Below are positions 51,380 to 59,275 of a DNA stretch of 64,000 nt, one piece after another. Source of the stretch: Chloroflexota bacterium (lineage in GTDB: Bacteria; Chloroflexota; Anaerolineae; UBA4142; SHND01). The notes under the pieces are model-generated. The model was not told where the DNA came from. It made no database searches and was given only the letters and a program-made list of their open reading frames with translations. Numbering within the stretch: the stretch's first letter is position 1; every line of letters starts with the position of its first letter. The DNA is taken from the NCBI GenBank assembly GCA_004295045.1, contig SHND01000059.1, forward strand, positions 186,001-250,000. The letters are read 5' to 3'. The position numbers and the translations under genes were made by a program.

Positions 51380-52039
51380 ATGCCCATCATCTTTGCCCTT
51401 TTGCTCTCGGGTCTTTTTTGGACATTAACCTACCTGCTCATCATCGCGCGCGGGTTTCAAGATAAAACGTACGGGATGCCGTTCGTCGCGTTGTGCGCGA
51501 ACATTTCTTGGGAATTTATTTTTGCATTCGTGCTGCCACAGACGCGTCCACAAGTGTTTGTGAATTATGTGTGGTTCGCGTTGGATTGTGTGATTCTGTT
51601 TCAATTCTTGAAATACTGGCGCAGTGACCCGCCGCTCAACTTGCGCGACGCGAAATGGTTTTATCTGATATTTGTTGTAACGCTCGCGGCGAGTTTTCTC
51701 GCGGTGCTGTTGCTGTCACTTGATTTGCAGGATAAGGAAGGCAAGTACGCGGCGTACGGGCAAAATCTTTTAATGTCGGTTTTGTTTGTGACAATGTTTT
51801 TGCGGCGCGGCAATCTCGCGGGGCAATCGTTTTACATCGCGTTGTTTAAATTGTTGGGGACGTTGATTCCGTCCATTGCATTTTTTCTGTTGCGTCCGAA
51901 CGCGTGGCTCTTTGATTTTTTATATGTGACGATTTTTATATTCGATTTCACGTATCTGATTTTGGTGTATCGCATGACACGCGAATTGGGACTGAATCCG
52001 TGGACGGATTTACTCCGACGGGCGAAACATGCCACATAA
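51380..52039 (+). CDS. Seven-span membrane protein resembling transmembrane terpene cyclases
   Basis: 219 residues and about seven hydrophobic segments. The block GMPFVALCANISWEFIFAFV, with the N..WE motif at residues 41-45, matches the first acidic site of Pyr4/PaxB-type integral membrane terpene cyclases. FALDCVILFQFLKYW and the last-span FLYVTIFIFDFTYLILVY supply further acidic residues within spans. Family assignment is by pattern only, and the substrate is unknown. It overlaps the next gene by 11 bp. An alternative is a generic seven-span protein with the same fold. Confidence 0.55.
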   Translation: MPIIFALLLSGLFWTLTYLLIIARGFQDKTYGMPFVALCANISWEFIFAFVLPQTRPQVFVNYVWFALDCVILFQFLKYWRSDPPLNLRDAKWFYLIFVVTLAASFLAVLLLSLDLQDKEGKYAAYGQNLLMSVLFVTMFLRRGNLAGQSFYIALFKLLGTLIPSIAFFLLRPNAWLFDFLYVTIFIFDFTYLILVYRMTRELGLNPWTDLLRRAKHAT

Positions 52040-52559
52040 AATTGCCCTTGGGAATTTGTTCGGTTTAGAAATTTCCGCGAAGCCGTCTGCGCTGTTTGGT
52101 TTTCTGTTGTTGTGGATTGTTTTGGGCGCAATCGGATTTCTCGTTTTACATTTCGCGTTTCTCGAATCATTGCTTGGCGGATTCATTGCCGCGCTCTTGC
52201 ATTTCTTTTCCGAATTGCTGCATCAACTCGGACACGCGGGCGCGGCACGCAACACGGGCTATCCGATGCGGGGAATTCGTTTTGTGTATGTTCTCGCGTT
52301 CTCATTGTATCCAAAAGATGAACCGGAACTGTCGGGCAAAATTCACATTCGCCGCGCGTTGGGTGGACCCGCTGTCAGCTTTATCGTTTCGGTCATCGCG
52401 TTTTTGATTTTGCTCATCGCGCAAAATTATGGCGGACTGTTTTTTTGGCTCGCGCTTTGGTTTTTTCTCGACAACTTTTTTGTATTTTTTCTCGGCGCGT
52501 TTTTGCCGTTGGGATTCACGGATGGCAGTTCGATTTTGAAATGGTGGGGCAAACCATAG
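52029..52559 (+). CDS. M50-like membrane protein with altered active site
   Basis: 176 residues with four spans, in the layout of site-2 proteases. The zinc motif reads HQLGH at residues 65-69 instead of HELGH, one base change from a glutamate codon, and the second motif is FLPLGFTDGSSIL instead of NxxPxxPLDGG. The general base is therefore missing, so this looks like an inactive protease homolog or binding protein. It overlaps the seven-span gene upstream, suggesting joint function. Confidence 0.7.
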   Translation: MPHKIALGNLFGLEISAKPSALFGFLLLWIVLGAIGFLVLHFAFLESLLGGFIAALLHFFSELLHQLGHAGAARNTGYPMRGIRFVYVLAFSLYPKDEPELSGKIHIRRALGGPAVSFIVSVIAFLILLIAQNYGGLFFWLALWFFLDNFFVFFLGAFLPLGFTDGSSILKWWGKP

Positions 52560-52650
52560 CACCCCTGTAAATTTTTCTGAAAAGTTTTACAATAGAGGCA
52601 ACACGCGTTGAAATTGGTCAACGCGCGATAGCTTTTCAAGGAGGAGGTTT

Positions 52651-53634
52651 ATGCTCAAACGTTTGATTGCGCTCGCCTTTTTCTTCGCCGGGCTCTCGCT
52701 CTTTTGGCTCGCCGCCCAATCTGCGACGGCTGCGCCGCCCGCGCAGGAGATGAAAGGGGATGCCACGCGCGGCGATTATATCTTTGCCGCGGCGGCGGGC
52801 TGCGGCTGCCACATGGGGCAAGCGGGCTTTCTCGCAGGGGGACAAGAGTTTGATCTCGGTCCGCTCGGCAAAGTGTATGCGCGCAACATCACATCCGATC
52901 CGGAGACGGGCATCGGCAACTGGTCTGAAGCGGATATCGTGACCGCAATTCGGACCGGCAAGACCCCCGATGGAAAACTGCTGTTTCCGGTCATGCCGTA
53001 CATGACGTTCAGCGGCATGGCGGATCAGGACGCATACGACTTGGCAGCATTTATCAAAACCGCCCCGCCAATCAAAAACACCGTTCCGGCGGACCAACTG
53101 ACCATTGAGGCGCCGCCGTTCAATCCTCCCGCCGCTCCGGCGACAGCGCCCACCGAAGGCGTCGCGCGCGGCGAGTATCTCGTCAAAAATGTGTCCGATT
53201 GCAGCGGTTGTCATACGCCGACCGACGCGCAGGGCGCGCCCTTGCCGGGCAAGTTTCTCGCTGGTAGTTTCGTCGAAGGCGAAGTCACAGCGAATATCAC
53301 GCCGGACGAAGCAACCGGGATTGGCAAATGGACTGAAGCCGAAATTGCCAACTTGTTGGCGACAGGCAAACGTCCGGATGGCAGCGCGGTGACCGGTTTG
53401 ATGCTGCAGGTGGTCGAAGGCGGCTTTTCCAAACTGACCGATGCAGACCGTCTCGCGATCGCGGCGTATCTCAAAACGGTCCCGGCGGTGAACAACGTGC
53501 CGCAAGCGCCGCAATTGCCCGCCACCGGCGGGAATCCGTTCAATGTTCCACTTTTCGCCGGTTTGCTGGCAATTGGAGGAATATTGTTGTTGAGCGGCGC
53601 GTTCGTGTGGCGCAGCGCGCGGCGCACGAAATAG
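52651..53634 (+). CDS. Exported cytochrome c with LPxTG-type sorting signal
   Basis: 327 residues with a signal peptide (LIALAFFFAGLSLFWLAAQS). There are two cytochrome c domains of the same lineage. The second has a standard CSGCH heme motif at residues 184-188. The first has CGCH at 51-54, one residue short of CxxCH, while its distal methionine region (LLFPVMPYMTFSGMADQD) is intact. Both domains carry a NITPDEATGIGKW-like block. The C-terminus is LPATG at 289-293, a hydrophobic span and an RSARRTK tail, a complete sortase signal. It may be a cell-wall-bound electron carrier. AGGAGGAGG precedes the ATG. Confidence 0.9.
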   Translation: MLKRLIALAFFFAGLSLFWLAAQSATAAPPAQEMKGDATRGDYIFAAAAGCGCHMGQAGFLAGGQEFDLGPLGKVYARNITSDPETGIGNWSEADIVTAIRTGKTPDGKLLFPVMPYMTFSGMADQDAYDLAAFIKTAPPIKNTVPADQLTIEAPPFNPPAAPATAPTEGVARGEYLVKNVSDCSGCHTPTDAQGAPLPGKFLAGSFVEGEVTANITPDEATGIGKWTEAEIANLLATGKRPDGSAVTGLMLQVVEGGFSKLTDADRLAIAAYLKTVPAVNNVPQAPQLPATGGNPFNVPLFAGLLAIGGILLLSGAFVWRSARRTK

Positions 53635-53650
53635 TTTTGCTGTTCGACCC

Positions 53651-53692
53651 GCGTGTTCCATGCTGACAGAGACGCAGTGTGGAACACGCGGC
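53651..53692 (+). terminator. Hairpin after the cytochrome gene
   Basis: GCGTGTTCCA and TGGAACACGC form 10-bp perfect arms around a 22-nt loop. There is no T tract, so it may be an mRNA-stabilising hairpin rather than a terminator. Confidence 0.5.
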
Positions 53693-53713
53693 AATAAATT
53701 TTTCGAGGAACCG

Positions 53714-54829
53714 TTGTCGAAATTTCAAGAATACATTCCGATTTATGAAGGCGACCGCTATTGTTTGATGTGCGCGCAAGCATGTCCCGTGCGCCGCATT
53801 ACGAAAAATGAAGCGACTTCGCCGCATGGTTGGGCATTACTCGTAGCATCGGTGCAGCGCGGCATGTTGCAGTGGAACGCGCAAACGGTGGATGTTTTGT
53901 ATCACTGCGCGGACTGCGGCAATTGTCAAGGCAACTGCGCGACTGACCGACCTTTGCCCTATGCGATTCAAGCTGCGCGCGATGAGGTGGTACGCTTGGG
54001 ACACGCGCCCGCGAACGTGAACGCGATAGGTGAACAATTGCGCGCGTGGGGAAATCCGTTTGGTGCGATGGCAGACGACGGACGACGGACGAAAGGTAAT
54101 TCGCTCCCCCGCCCCCCGACCCCCGTCACTCTCTTTATCGGCGACGCGGCATTTTTTTTGAAACCTGAAATTATATCTGCGGCGGAAAAACTATTGGACG
54201 CAATTGATTTAGACGCGACGCGATTTGCGGTGGGACATTCGAGCGGCTATTTGCCCTACACGCTCGGCTTGTGGGGCACTGCGCGCGAATTTGCGAATGG
54301 CATCGCGCGCGATTTGGAAACAAGCGGCGCGACGCGCGTCATTACATTGAGTACGCAAGACGCGCACACATTGAAAAACGTGTATGCCGAACTCGGTGTG
54401 AGTTTGCCAGATGGCGTGAATGTTTCGACGCTCGTTGACCTTCTCGCCAACGCGGGCGACAAATTAAAAATCAATGTGCGCGCACCGCAAGCGTACACGT
54501 ATCACGATCCATCGCAGGCGATTCGTTTGAAACATCACGCGTTGAATGCGCGCGTTTTAGCAACACAAGCGATGGGCGCGGAACCGCGCGAAATGTTATT
54601 CCGCGAAAATTTAGCCACACCGATTGGCACAAGCGGCGGACTGCAATTTACGCATCCCGCGCTCGCGGAAAATCTCGCGCGCACGCGCATCGCCGAAGCC
54701 CGAGCAGCAGGCGCGGAAACTATTTTGACCGATGACCCGCTCGACACGGCAACGTTGGAAAGATACGCGGATGGTTTGCAAGTGCTGAATTTGTACGAGG
54801 TGTTGGCAGGACAGGTAGCAGATGGCTGA
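53714..54829 (+). CDS. Ferredoxin-type Fe-S protein with cysteine-less CCG-like domain
   Basis: 371 residues. Two Fe-S motifs, CLMCAQACP and CADCGNCQGNC, lie in the first 90 residues, as in GlcF/HdrD-like partners of FAD oxidases. The C-terminal 200 residues align by pattern with the CCG domains (YTYHDPSQAIRLK, IGTSGGLQFTHP, TILTDDPLD), but every cysteine is replaced. A TTG at 53714 has GAGGA upstream; an ATG at 53660 lies inside the preceding hairpin. A short run of 7-bp repeats is translated at residues 119-130. It probably relays electrons from the GlcD-like oxidase. Confidence 0.82.
   Translation: MSKFQEYIPIYEGDRYCLMCAQACPVRRITKNEATSPHGWALLVASVQRGMLQWNAQTVDVLYHCADCGNCQGNCATDRPLPYAIQAARDEVVRLGHAPANVNAIGEQLRAWGNPFGAMADDGRRTKGNSLPRPPTPVTLFIGDAAFFLKPEIISAAEKLLDAIDLDATRFAVGHSSGYLPYTLGLWGTAREFANGIARDLETSGATRVITLSTQDAHTLKNVYAELGVSLPDGVNVSTLVDLLANAGDKLKINVRAPQAYTYHDPSQAIRLKHHALNARVLATQAMGAEPREMLFRENLATPIGTSGGLQFTHPALAENLARTRIAEARAAGAETILTDDPLDTATLERYADGLQVLNLYEVLAGQVADG
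54070..54098 (+). repeat. Heptamer run K inside the Fe-S gene
   Basis: Units AGACGAC, GGACGAC, GGACGAA are read in frame between the ferredoxin and CCG-like halves. There is no clear complementary arm. Confidence 0.6.
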
Positions 54830-54880
54830 TAGCAAATGGCAAAACCCGAAATCATAAATCCGAAATCATAAATTTGAAGG
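54815..54880 (+). repeat. Heptamer cassette L
   Basis: AGCAGAT, GGCTGAT, AGCAAAT units overlap the Fe-S stop codon, followed by CCGAAAT, CATAAAT, CCGAAAT, CATAAAT. The two halves are direct-repeat families rather than strict complements. Unlike most cassettes, the next gene has its own AAGGAGGAG. Confidence 0.75.
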
Positions 54881-54891
54881 AGGAGTTCACA

Positions 54892-55866
54892 ATGTTTCTA
54901 TCAATGCACAACTGGATGCGCGCCGAGCCGTTGGAGGTGACAATTAAACGGCTTGCCAAGTACGGGTACGAAAGTATCGAAATCGGCGGCGAGCCGGACA
55001 AATACAACACGCAACAAGTGAGCAAGCTTTTGAAAGAAAATGGCGTGCGCTGTTGGGGCAGTGTGACGCTGATGTTTCCCGGACTCGATTTGATTGCGGC
55101 GGATGAAGCGGTGCGCGCGAAAACGATTCAATACTGCAAAGAGTGCGTCCGCATGGTACGCGAACTGGATGGCTGCGAAGTGACGATTGTGCCTTCCACC
55201 GTCGGCAAAGTGGTGCCGCAAGCGTCGCCCGAACAGGAATGGGCGTGGTGTGTCGAAGGTTTAAAGGAAGTGTACGCCTACAGTGAATCGGTCGGCATCG
55301 TCCTCGCGCTTGAACCGCTCAATCGCTTTGAAACCAATTTCCTCAATCGCTCCGAACAAGCGGTTGCGCTCGCGACGGCGGTGGGTCCGAACTGCGGCGT
55401 GTGTCTCGACGCTTTCCACATCAATATCGAAGAAGAAGATTTGTATCAAGCGATTTTGAATACGGGCAAGCGGCTCGTAGATTTTCACATCGCCGACAAC
55501 AATCGGATGCACGCGGGCGGCGGCGATTACAACTGGGCAAAAGTTGTCAAGACGCTCGACGAAGCTGGTTACAAGAACGCGCTCACGGTTGAATTTGTCG
55601 CGGCATTAGACCGCACGCCGGTCAACAAATATCCGCACGCGCTCGCGTCCGCCGACCCGTCATTGACGCCCGAACAATTGAAATTTATCCAAGACCACGG
55701 AAGCGGCGTCCTTTCTGAAAATTTCTATTCGTGGCTCGTGGACGAAACCGCCAAGACGCTGCGCAAAGCGATGAAGAAAGCGGGCGTCCAAGCCACTCAA
55801 GTTCCGAAACGGGTCAAGGTCGGCAAAGCGGGCAAAGCGTATCAGAATGTAAAAACAGAGTTCTGA
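54892..55866 (+). CDS. Sugar epimerase/isomerase, TIM barrel, copy 2
   Basis: 324 residues of the same superfamily as 45512-46360. The shared active-site blocks are LALEPLNRFETNFLN, GVCLDAFHINIEEEDLYQA and VDFHIADNNRMHAGGGDYNW. A longer C-terminal tail of about 60 residues, ending in a basic segment (PKRVKVGKAGKAYQ), distinguishes it. It is a different substrate variant or oligomer type. AAGGAGGAG precedes the ATG at 54892. A UPF0261 gene follows, as with copy 1. Confidence 0.9.
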   Translation: MFLSMHNWMRAEPLEVTIKRLAKYGYESIEIGGEPDKYNTQQVSKLLKENGVRCWGSVTLMFPGLDLIAADEAVRAKTIQYCKECVRMVRELDGCEVTIVPSTVGKVVPQASPEQEWAWCVEGLKEVYAYSESVGIVLALEPLNRFETNFLNRSEQAVALATAVGPNCGVCLDAFHINIEEEDLYQAILNTGKRLVDFHIADNNRMHAGGGDYNWAKVVKTLDEAGYKNALTVEFVAALDRTPVNKYPHALASADPSLTPEQLKFIQDHGSGVLSENFYSWLVDETAKTLRKAMKKAGVQATQVPKRVKVGKAGKAYQNVKTEF

Positions 55867-55932
55867 GTAACAGGTATCAGGTAGCAAGTAGCAGGGAGGA
55901 CGTTCCAATCCCTGCTACTTGCTACTTACTAC
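55867..55932 (+). repeat. Self-complementary heptamer cassette M
   Basis: TATCAGG, TAGCAAG, TAGCAGG on the left and GCTACTT, GCTACTT, ACTACCT on the right. The next ATG begins within 5 bp. Confidence 0.92.
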
Positions 55933-55935
55933 CTC

Positions 55936-57231
55936 ATGTCCATTCTCCTCATCGGCACACTCGACACCAAAGGCCGCGAAATCGCGTACTGCCGCGACAA
56001 AATCCGCGCACTCGGTTCGGACGCGCTCATTCTCGATTCGGGAATTTTAGGCGAACCGCTCGACATTCAATTATCTGCTCAAGACATTTCGCGCGCTGAT
56101 GTTGCGCGCGCGGCGGGTACGACGATTGATGCGTTGCGCGCGGCGGGAACGCGCGGCGCGGCAGTGGAAACGATGCGCGAAGGCGTTCGCAACGTCACTG
56201 TGAAATTGTACGAGCAAGGAAAAATTCACGGTGTCCTGTGCCTCGGCGGCGCGGAAGGTGCGGTGCTTGGCGCATACGCGATGCAAGCGCTGCCGATTGG
56301 CGCGCCAAAAGTGATCGTGACGCCGATAGCGTCAGGGCGACGACACTATGGGCAGTTGATGGGGACAAAAGATATTTTCGTCGTCCATTCCGTCGTTGAC
56401 ATTCTCGGCATTAATCCCATTTCGCGCGCGGTGTTTGATAACGCGTGCGGGGCGGTGGTGGGGATGGCAAATAGCAGATTGCAGATAGCAGATAGCAAAT
56501 CAGAAATGCTATCAGCCATCGGCTATCAGCCATCGGCTATCAGCCATCGGCTATCAGCCAGGTATGTTGCGATAACGATGCTTGGCAATACGACGCGCGC
56601 GGTGATGCGGATCAAAGAAATTTTGGAAGCGCGCGGCTACGAAGCGATAATTTTTCATTCCAACGGCGTCGGCGGTCCCGCAATGGAAGAACTCGCCGCA
56701 CAAGGCATGTTCGTCGGCGTGATTGATTACACGACGGATGAATTGAGCGACCAACTCGTCGGCGGTTTTCACGCGGGCGGCGAGGATCGTTTGGAGCGAG
56801 TGGGCGCGTTGGGCATTCCCCAAGTTGTCGTGCCGGGCTGCATTGATTTCAGCGTGAACGGACGCCGCGGCGCGATTCCCGAAAAATTTCACGGACGCCC
56901 CGCGTATTATCACAATCCCGAATTTACGTTGATTCGTTTGACGCAAGCGGAACAAGTGCAAATCGCGCGTATCATGGCAGGAAAATTGAATGGGGCGCGC
57001 GGCTCTGTCATGGTCATCATGCCAACGCAAGGGCTTTCGATTCCAAATGTGCCGGGCGGAGTATTTTGGAATCCCGAAGCGGACGCGGCATTCCGCGCGG
57101 AATTGCGCAACAATTTGCGCGAAGAGATTCCGTACCTTGAAATTGAAGCGCACGTGAACGATCCCGCGTTTGCCGAAATCGTCGCGGAGAAATTTTTAAA
57201 GTTGATGGGAGAAGAGACGTTCAACGTTTGA
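55936..57231 (+). CDS. UPF0261 (Tm-1-like) family protein, copy 2, with repeat insertion
   Basis: 431 residues, the same two-lobe layout as 46430-47635 (LLIGTLDTKGREIAYCRDKI, GVLCLGGAEGAVLGAYAMQALP, TMLGNTTRAVMRIKEILEARG, FHSNGVGGPAMEELAAQGMF, PGCIDFSVNGRRGAIPE). At residues 177-209, between the lobes, a repeat cassette is translated (NSRLQIADSKSEMLSAIGYQ and onward), replacing a shorter linker in copy 1; the net gain is about 20 residues. The rest is intact, so the protein is probably functional. It is encoded between epimerase copy 2 and the creatininase-family gene. Confidence 0.9.
   Translation: MSILLIGTLDTKGREIAYCRDKIRALGSDALILDSGILGEPLDIQLSAQDISRADVARAAGTTIDALRAAGTRGAAVETMREGVRNVTVKLYEQGKIHGVLCLGGAEGAVLGAYAMQALPIGAPKVIVTPIASGRRHYGQLMGTKDIFVVHSVVDILGINPISRAVFDNACGAVVGMANSRLQIADSKSEMLSAIGYQPSAISHRLSARYVAITMLGNTTRAVMRIKEILEARGYEAIIFHSNGVGGPAMEELAAQGMFVGVIDYTTDELSDQLVGGFHAGGEDRLERVGALGIPQVVVPGCIDFSVNGRRGAIPEKFHGRPAYYHNPEFTLIRLTQAEQVQIARIMAGKLNGARGSVMVIMPTQGLSIPNVPGGVFWNPEADAAFRAELRNNLREEIPYLEIEAHVNDPAFAEIVAEKFLKLMGEETFNV
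56466..56562 (+). repeat. Self-complementary heptamer cassette N inside UPF0261 copy 2
   Basis: AGCAAAT, AGCAGAT, TGCAGAT, AGCAGAT, AGCAAAT on the left face four GCTATCA and three GCCATCG units on the right. It is translated through without a stop. Confidence 0.95.
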
Positions 57232-57256
57232 ACGTTCAAACGTTAAACGTTATACA
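57218..57256 (+). repeat. Short heptamer cassette O
   Basis: GTTCAAC, GTTTGAA, CGTTCAA, ACGTTAA, ACGTTAT units overlap the UPF0261 stop codon. AACGTTCAAACGTT-type segments are self-complementary. Confidence 0.65.
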
Positions 57257-57261
57257 GTATT

Positions 57262-58128
57262 ATGGAATTTCGTTCCTATTGCATCGCAGATTTGACCTAC
57301 GTGGACATTCGCGAATATTTAAAAGAAAAAGACACCATCCTGATTCCGATGGCAAGCACAGAACAGCACGGACCGCATCTGCCACTCAAGACCGACACGG
57401 TGACCGCCGAAGAGGTGGCGCGGCGCGTGTCGGAAATTTTAGAGGTGCTGCATACGCCGTGTCTTTGGGCGGGCTATTCGCCGCAGCACATGTACGGCGC
57501 GGGCATGGGACGCGGCACGATTACCTTGCGCGCGGAAACGCTGTTGAATCTGATGTACGATGTCGCGCGTTCGTGCATTCATCATGGCTTTAATCGAATT
57601 ATTTTTATCAACGGACACGGCTCGAATGTCAAAGTGGTTGATCCCGTGTTACGCAAATTGCGTTACGAGACGGGCGCGCTCATCGGTTTTGTGAAACCGT
57701 ACATGGAAAATTATGTCGGCATTCTCGCAGGACTGATGGAAAATCCGCCCGAAGAAACGCCGGGCTGGCACGCGTCGGAATTGGAAACTTCACAGATGCT
57801 CGCGCACGATGTTGTGGAAGACACAAATTACGTGCGCATGGAACGCGCGGAAAAAACGCTCGCGCACATTCCCGAATTTTTGCCGAAATCGTTTGGGAAA
57901 AAAGATGGAATGCCTGATGTGGAATTCGAGGGCTATAAATATTTCACCTTCCCGATGGACCATCACGAATTCATCGAATCGGGAACGATTGGCAATCCGA
58001 TGCGCGCGACTGCCGAAAAAGGCGAAGAGGCGCTGCGGCGTTTGAGCGAACACTGCGCGAAAGGGATCGCGGAATTGATGAAGGTGCCGGTGAATGTGCA
58101 TAATCGCGAATTTGTGAATCGTGTCTAA
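57262..58128 (+). CDS. Creatininase-family amidohydrolase
   Basis: 288 residues. ILIPMASTEQHGPHLPLKTDTV supplies the metal-binding Glu, His and Asp, RIIFINGHGSN the second set, and HASELETSQMLAH the catalytic glutamate region. The family includes creatininase, the MftE peptidase and cyclic imide or lactone-like amidases. In this locus a lactone, lactam or amide opening step is plausible. It follows UPF0261 copy 2 with a short cassette between. Confidence 0.92.
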   Translation: MEFRSYCIADLTYVDIREYLKEKDTILIPMASTEQHGPHLPLKTDTVTAEEVARRVSEILEVLHTPCLWAGYSPQHMYGAGMGRGTITLRAETLLNLMYDVARSCIHHGFNRIIFINGHGSNVKVVDPVLRKLRYETGALIGFVKPYMENYVGILAGLMENPPEETPGWHASELETSQMLAHDVVEDTNYVRMERAEKTLAHIPEFLPKSFGKKDGMPDVEFEGYKYFTFPMDHHEFIESGTIGNPMRATAEKGEEALRRLSEHCAKGIAELMKVPVNVHNREFVNRV

Positions 58129-58167
58129 CGCATTGCTTGTCGAAGTGAAATACGCAAGGAGGACAAC

Positions 58168-59238
58168 ATGAGCGAAAAAGTTCGCGTCGGCGTGGTGGGC
58201 ACAAGTTGGTGGGCGGATGCTTTGTATTTCCCCAGTCTCAAATCGCACCCGCGCGCGGACCTTGTGGCAGTTTGTGGACGAAACCTCGAACGTGCGAAAG
58301 AAATGTCCGCCAAGTACGACATCCTGCAAGTTTTTACAAACTATCGGGAAATGCTCGCCAAAGGTGATTTGAATGCAGTGATTCTTGCCACCCCAGATGA
58401 CTTGCATTATGTGATGACGATGGATGCGCTTGACGCGGGGTTGCATGTCTTGTGCGAAAAACCGTTGGCGCTAAACGCTATGGATGCCCGTGCAATGTAC
58501 GAAAAGGCGGAATCGGTGGGCGTCAAACATATGGTTTTGTTTAGCTATCGCTGGCATCCACAATTCCGCTATATGCATGAACTTGTTGCACAAGGGTATA
58601 TCGGTGGTTGCTTTCAAGCGGACATGCGCTTTCGCACAGGCATTGGTCGTAATGCCGGCTATATGTGGAGGGGGAACCAATATCGTGCGAACGGCGTTTT
58701 GGGCGATTTGGGCTCACACCTGATTGATTTTGCCCGCTGGAGTGTTGGAGAAATAAATAGTGTCGCTGCACACCTTGGCGTCTTTGCAGAACGTTCCCTG
58801 CCAGTGGGTGAGCCCTATGCCCCTGCGAACGACTCGGCGATGCTTGTCGTCAAGTTTCAAAATGGTGCACAAGCAACGCTGCAATTGAGCGGTGTAACAA
58901 AAGTTGCGCCGGGTTCCTTCCATTTGGATATTGCGCTCTATGGGGACACTGGAACTCTGGAAGCAAACCTGCAAGAGTGTGGCGCAATTCGGAGCGCACG
59001 TTTTGGCGAAGATGAGGCACAGATGCTTCCTGTCCCCGATATCCTTTGGGGCGATGCAGACCGCAATGATAGCTGGAGCGTGTTGTTCACAAACTCAACA
59101 GGCGCGCGCTTTTTCATTGATGCGATTTTTGAGAATCAGCCAATCTCTCCGAACTTTTATGATGGCTGGAAAGCGCAGCAAGTGATTGATGCAGCCCTCG
59201 AGTCGGATCGTACAGGTCGTTGGGTTTCAATCCAATAA
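58168..59238 (+). CDS. Gfo/Idh/MocA-family oxidoreductase
   Basis: 356 residues. The N-terminal NAD(P)-binding Rossmann fold is VRVGVVGTSWWADALYFPSL and LVAVCGRNLERAKEM. The conserved lysine is in HVLCEKPLALNAMDARAMYE, followed by the C-terminal domain with FRTGIGRNAGYMWRGN and GDLGSHLIDFARW (catalytic histidine region). It oxidises a sugar hydroxyl, often at C1, C3 or C4. AAGGAGGACA precedes the ATG. Base usage looks less G/C-rich at third positions than its neighbours, which may mean later acquisition. Confidence 0.93.
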   Translation: MSEKVRVGVVGTSWWADALYFPSLKSHPRADLVAVCGRNLERAKEMSAKYDILQVFTNYREMLAKGDLNAVILATPDDLHYVMTMDALDAGLHVLCEKPLALNAMDARAMYEKAESVGVKHMVLFSYRWHPQFRYMHELVAQGYIGGCFQADMRFRTGIGRNAGYMWRGNQYRANGVLGDLGSHLIDFARWSVGEINSVAAHLGVFAERSLPVGEPYAPANDSAMLVVKFQNGAQATLQLSGVTKVAPGSFHLDIALYGDTGTLEANLQECGAIRSARFGEDEAQMLPVPDILWGDADRNDSWSVLFTNSTGARFFIDAIFENQPISPNFYDGWKAQQVIDAALESDRTGRWVSIQ

Positions 59239-59275
59239 AGTCACGAGTCCACAATGCAAGTTGGCGGATTCTTAT

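Noticed and set aside
52636..53694. 352-codon minus-strand frame opposite the cytochrome c gene
   Set aside because: Arg-rich antisense shadow; the plus-strand gene has signal peptide, heme motif and sorting signal.
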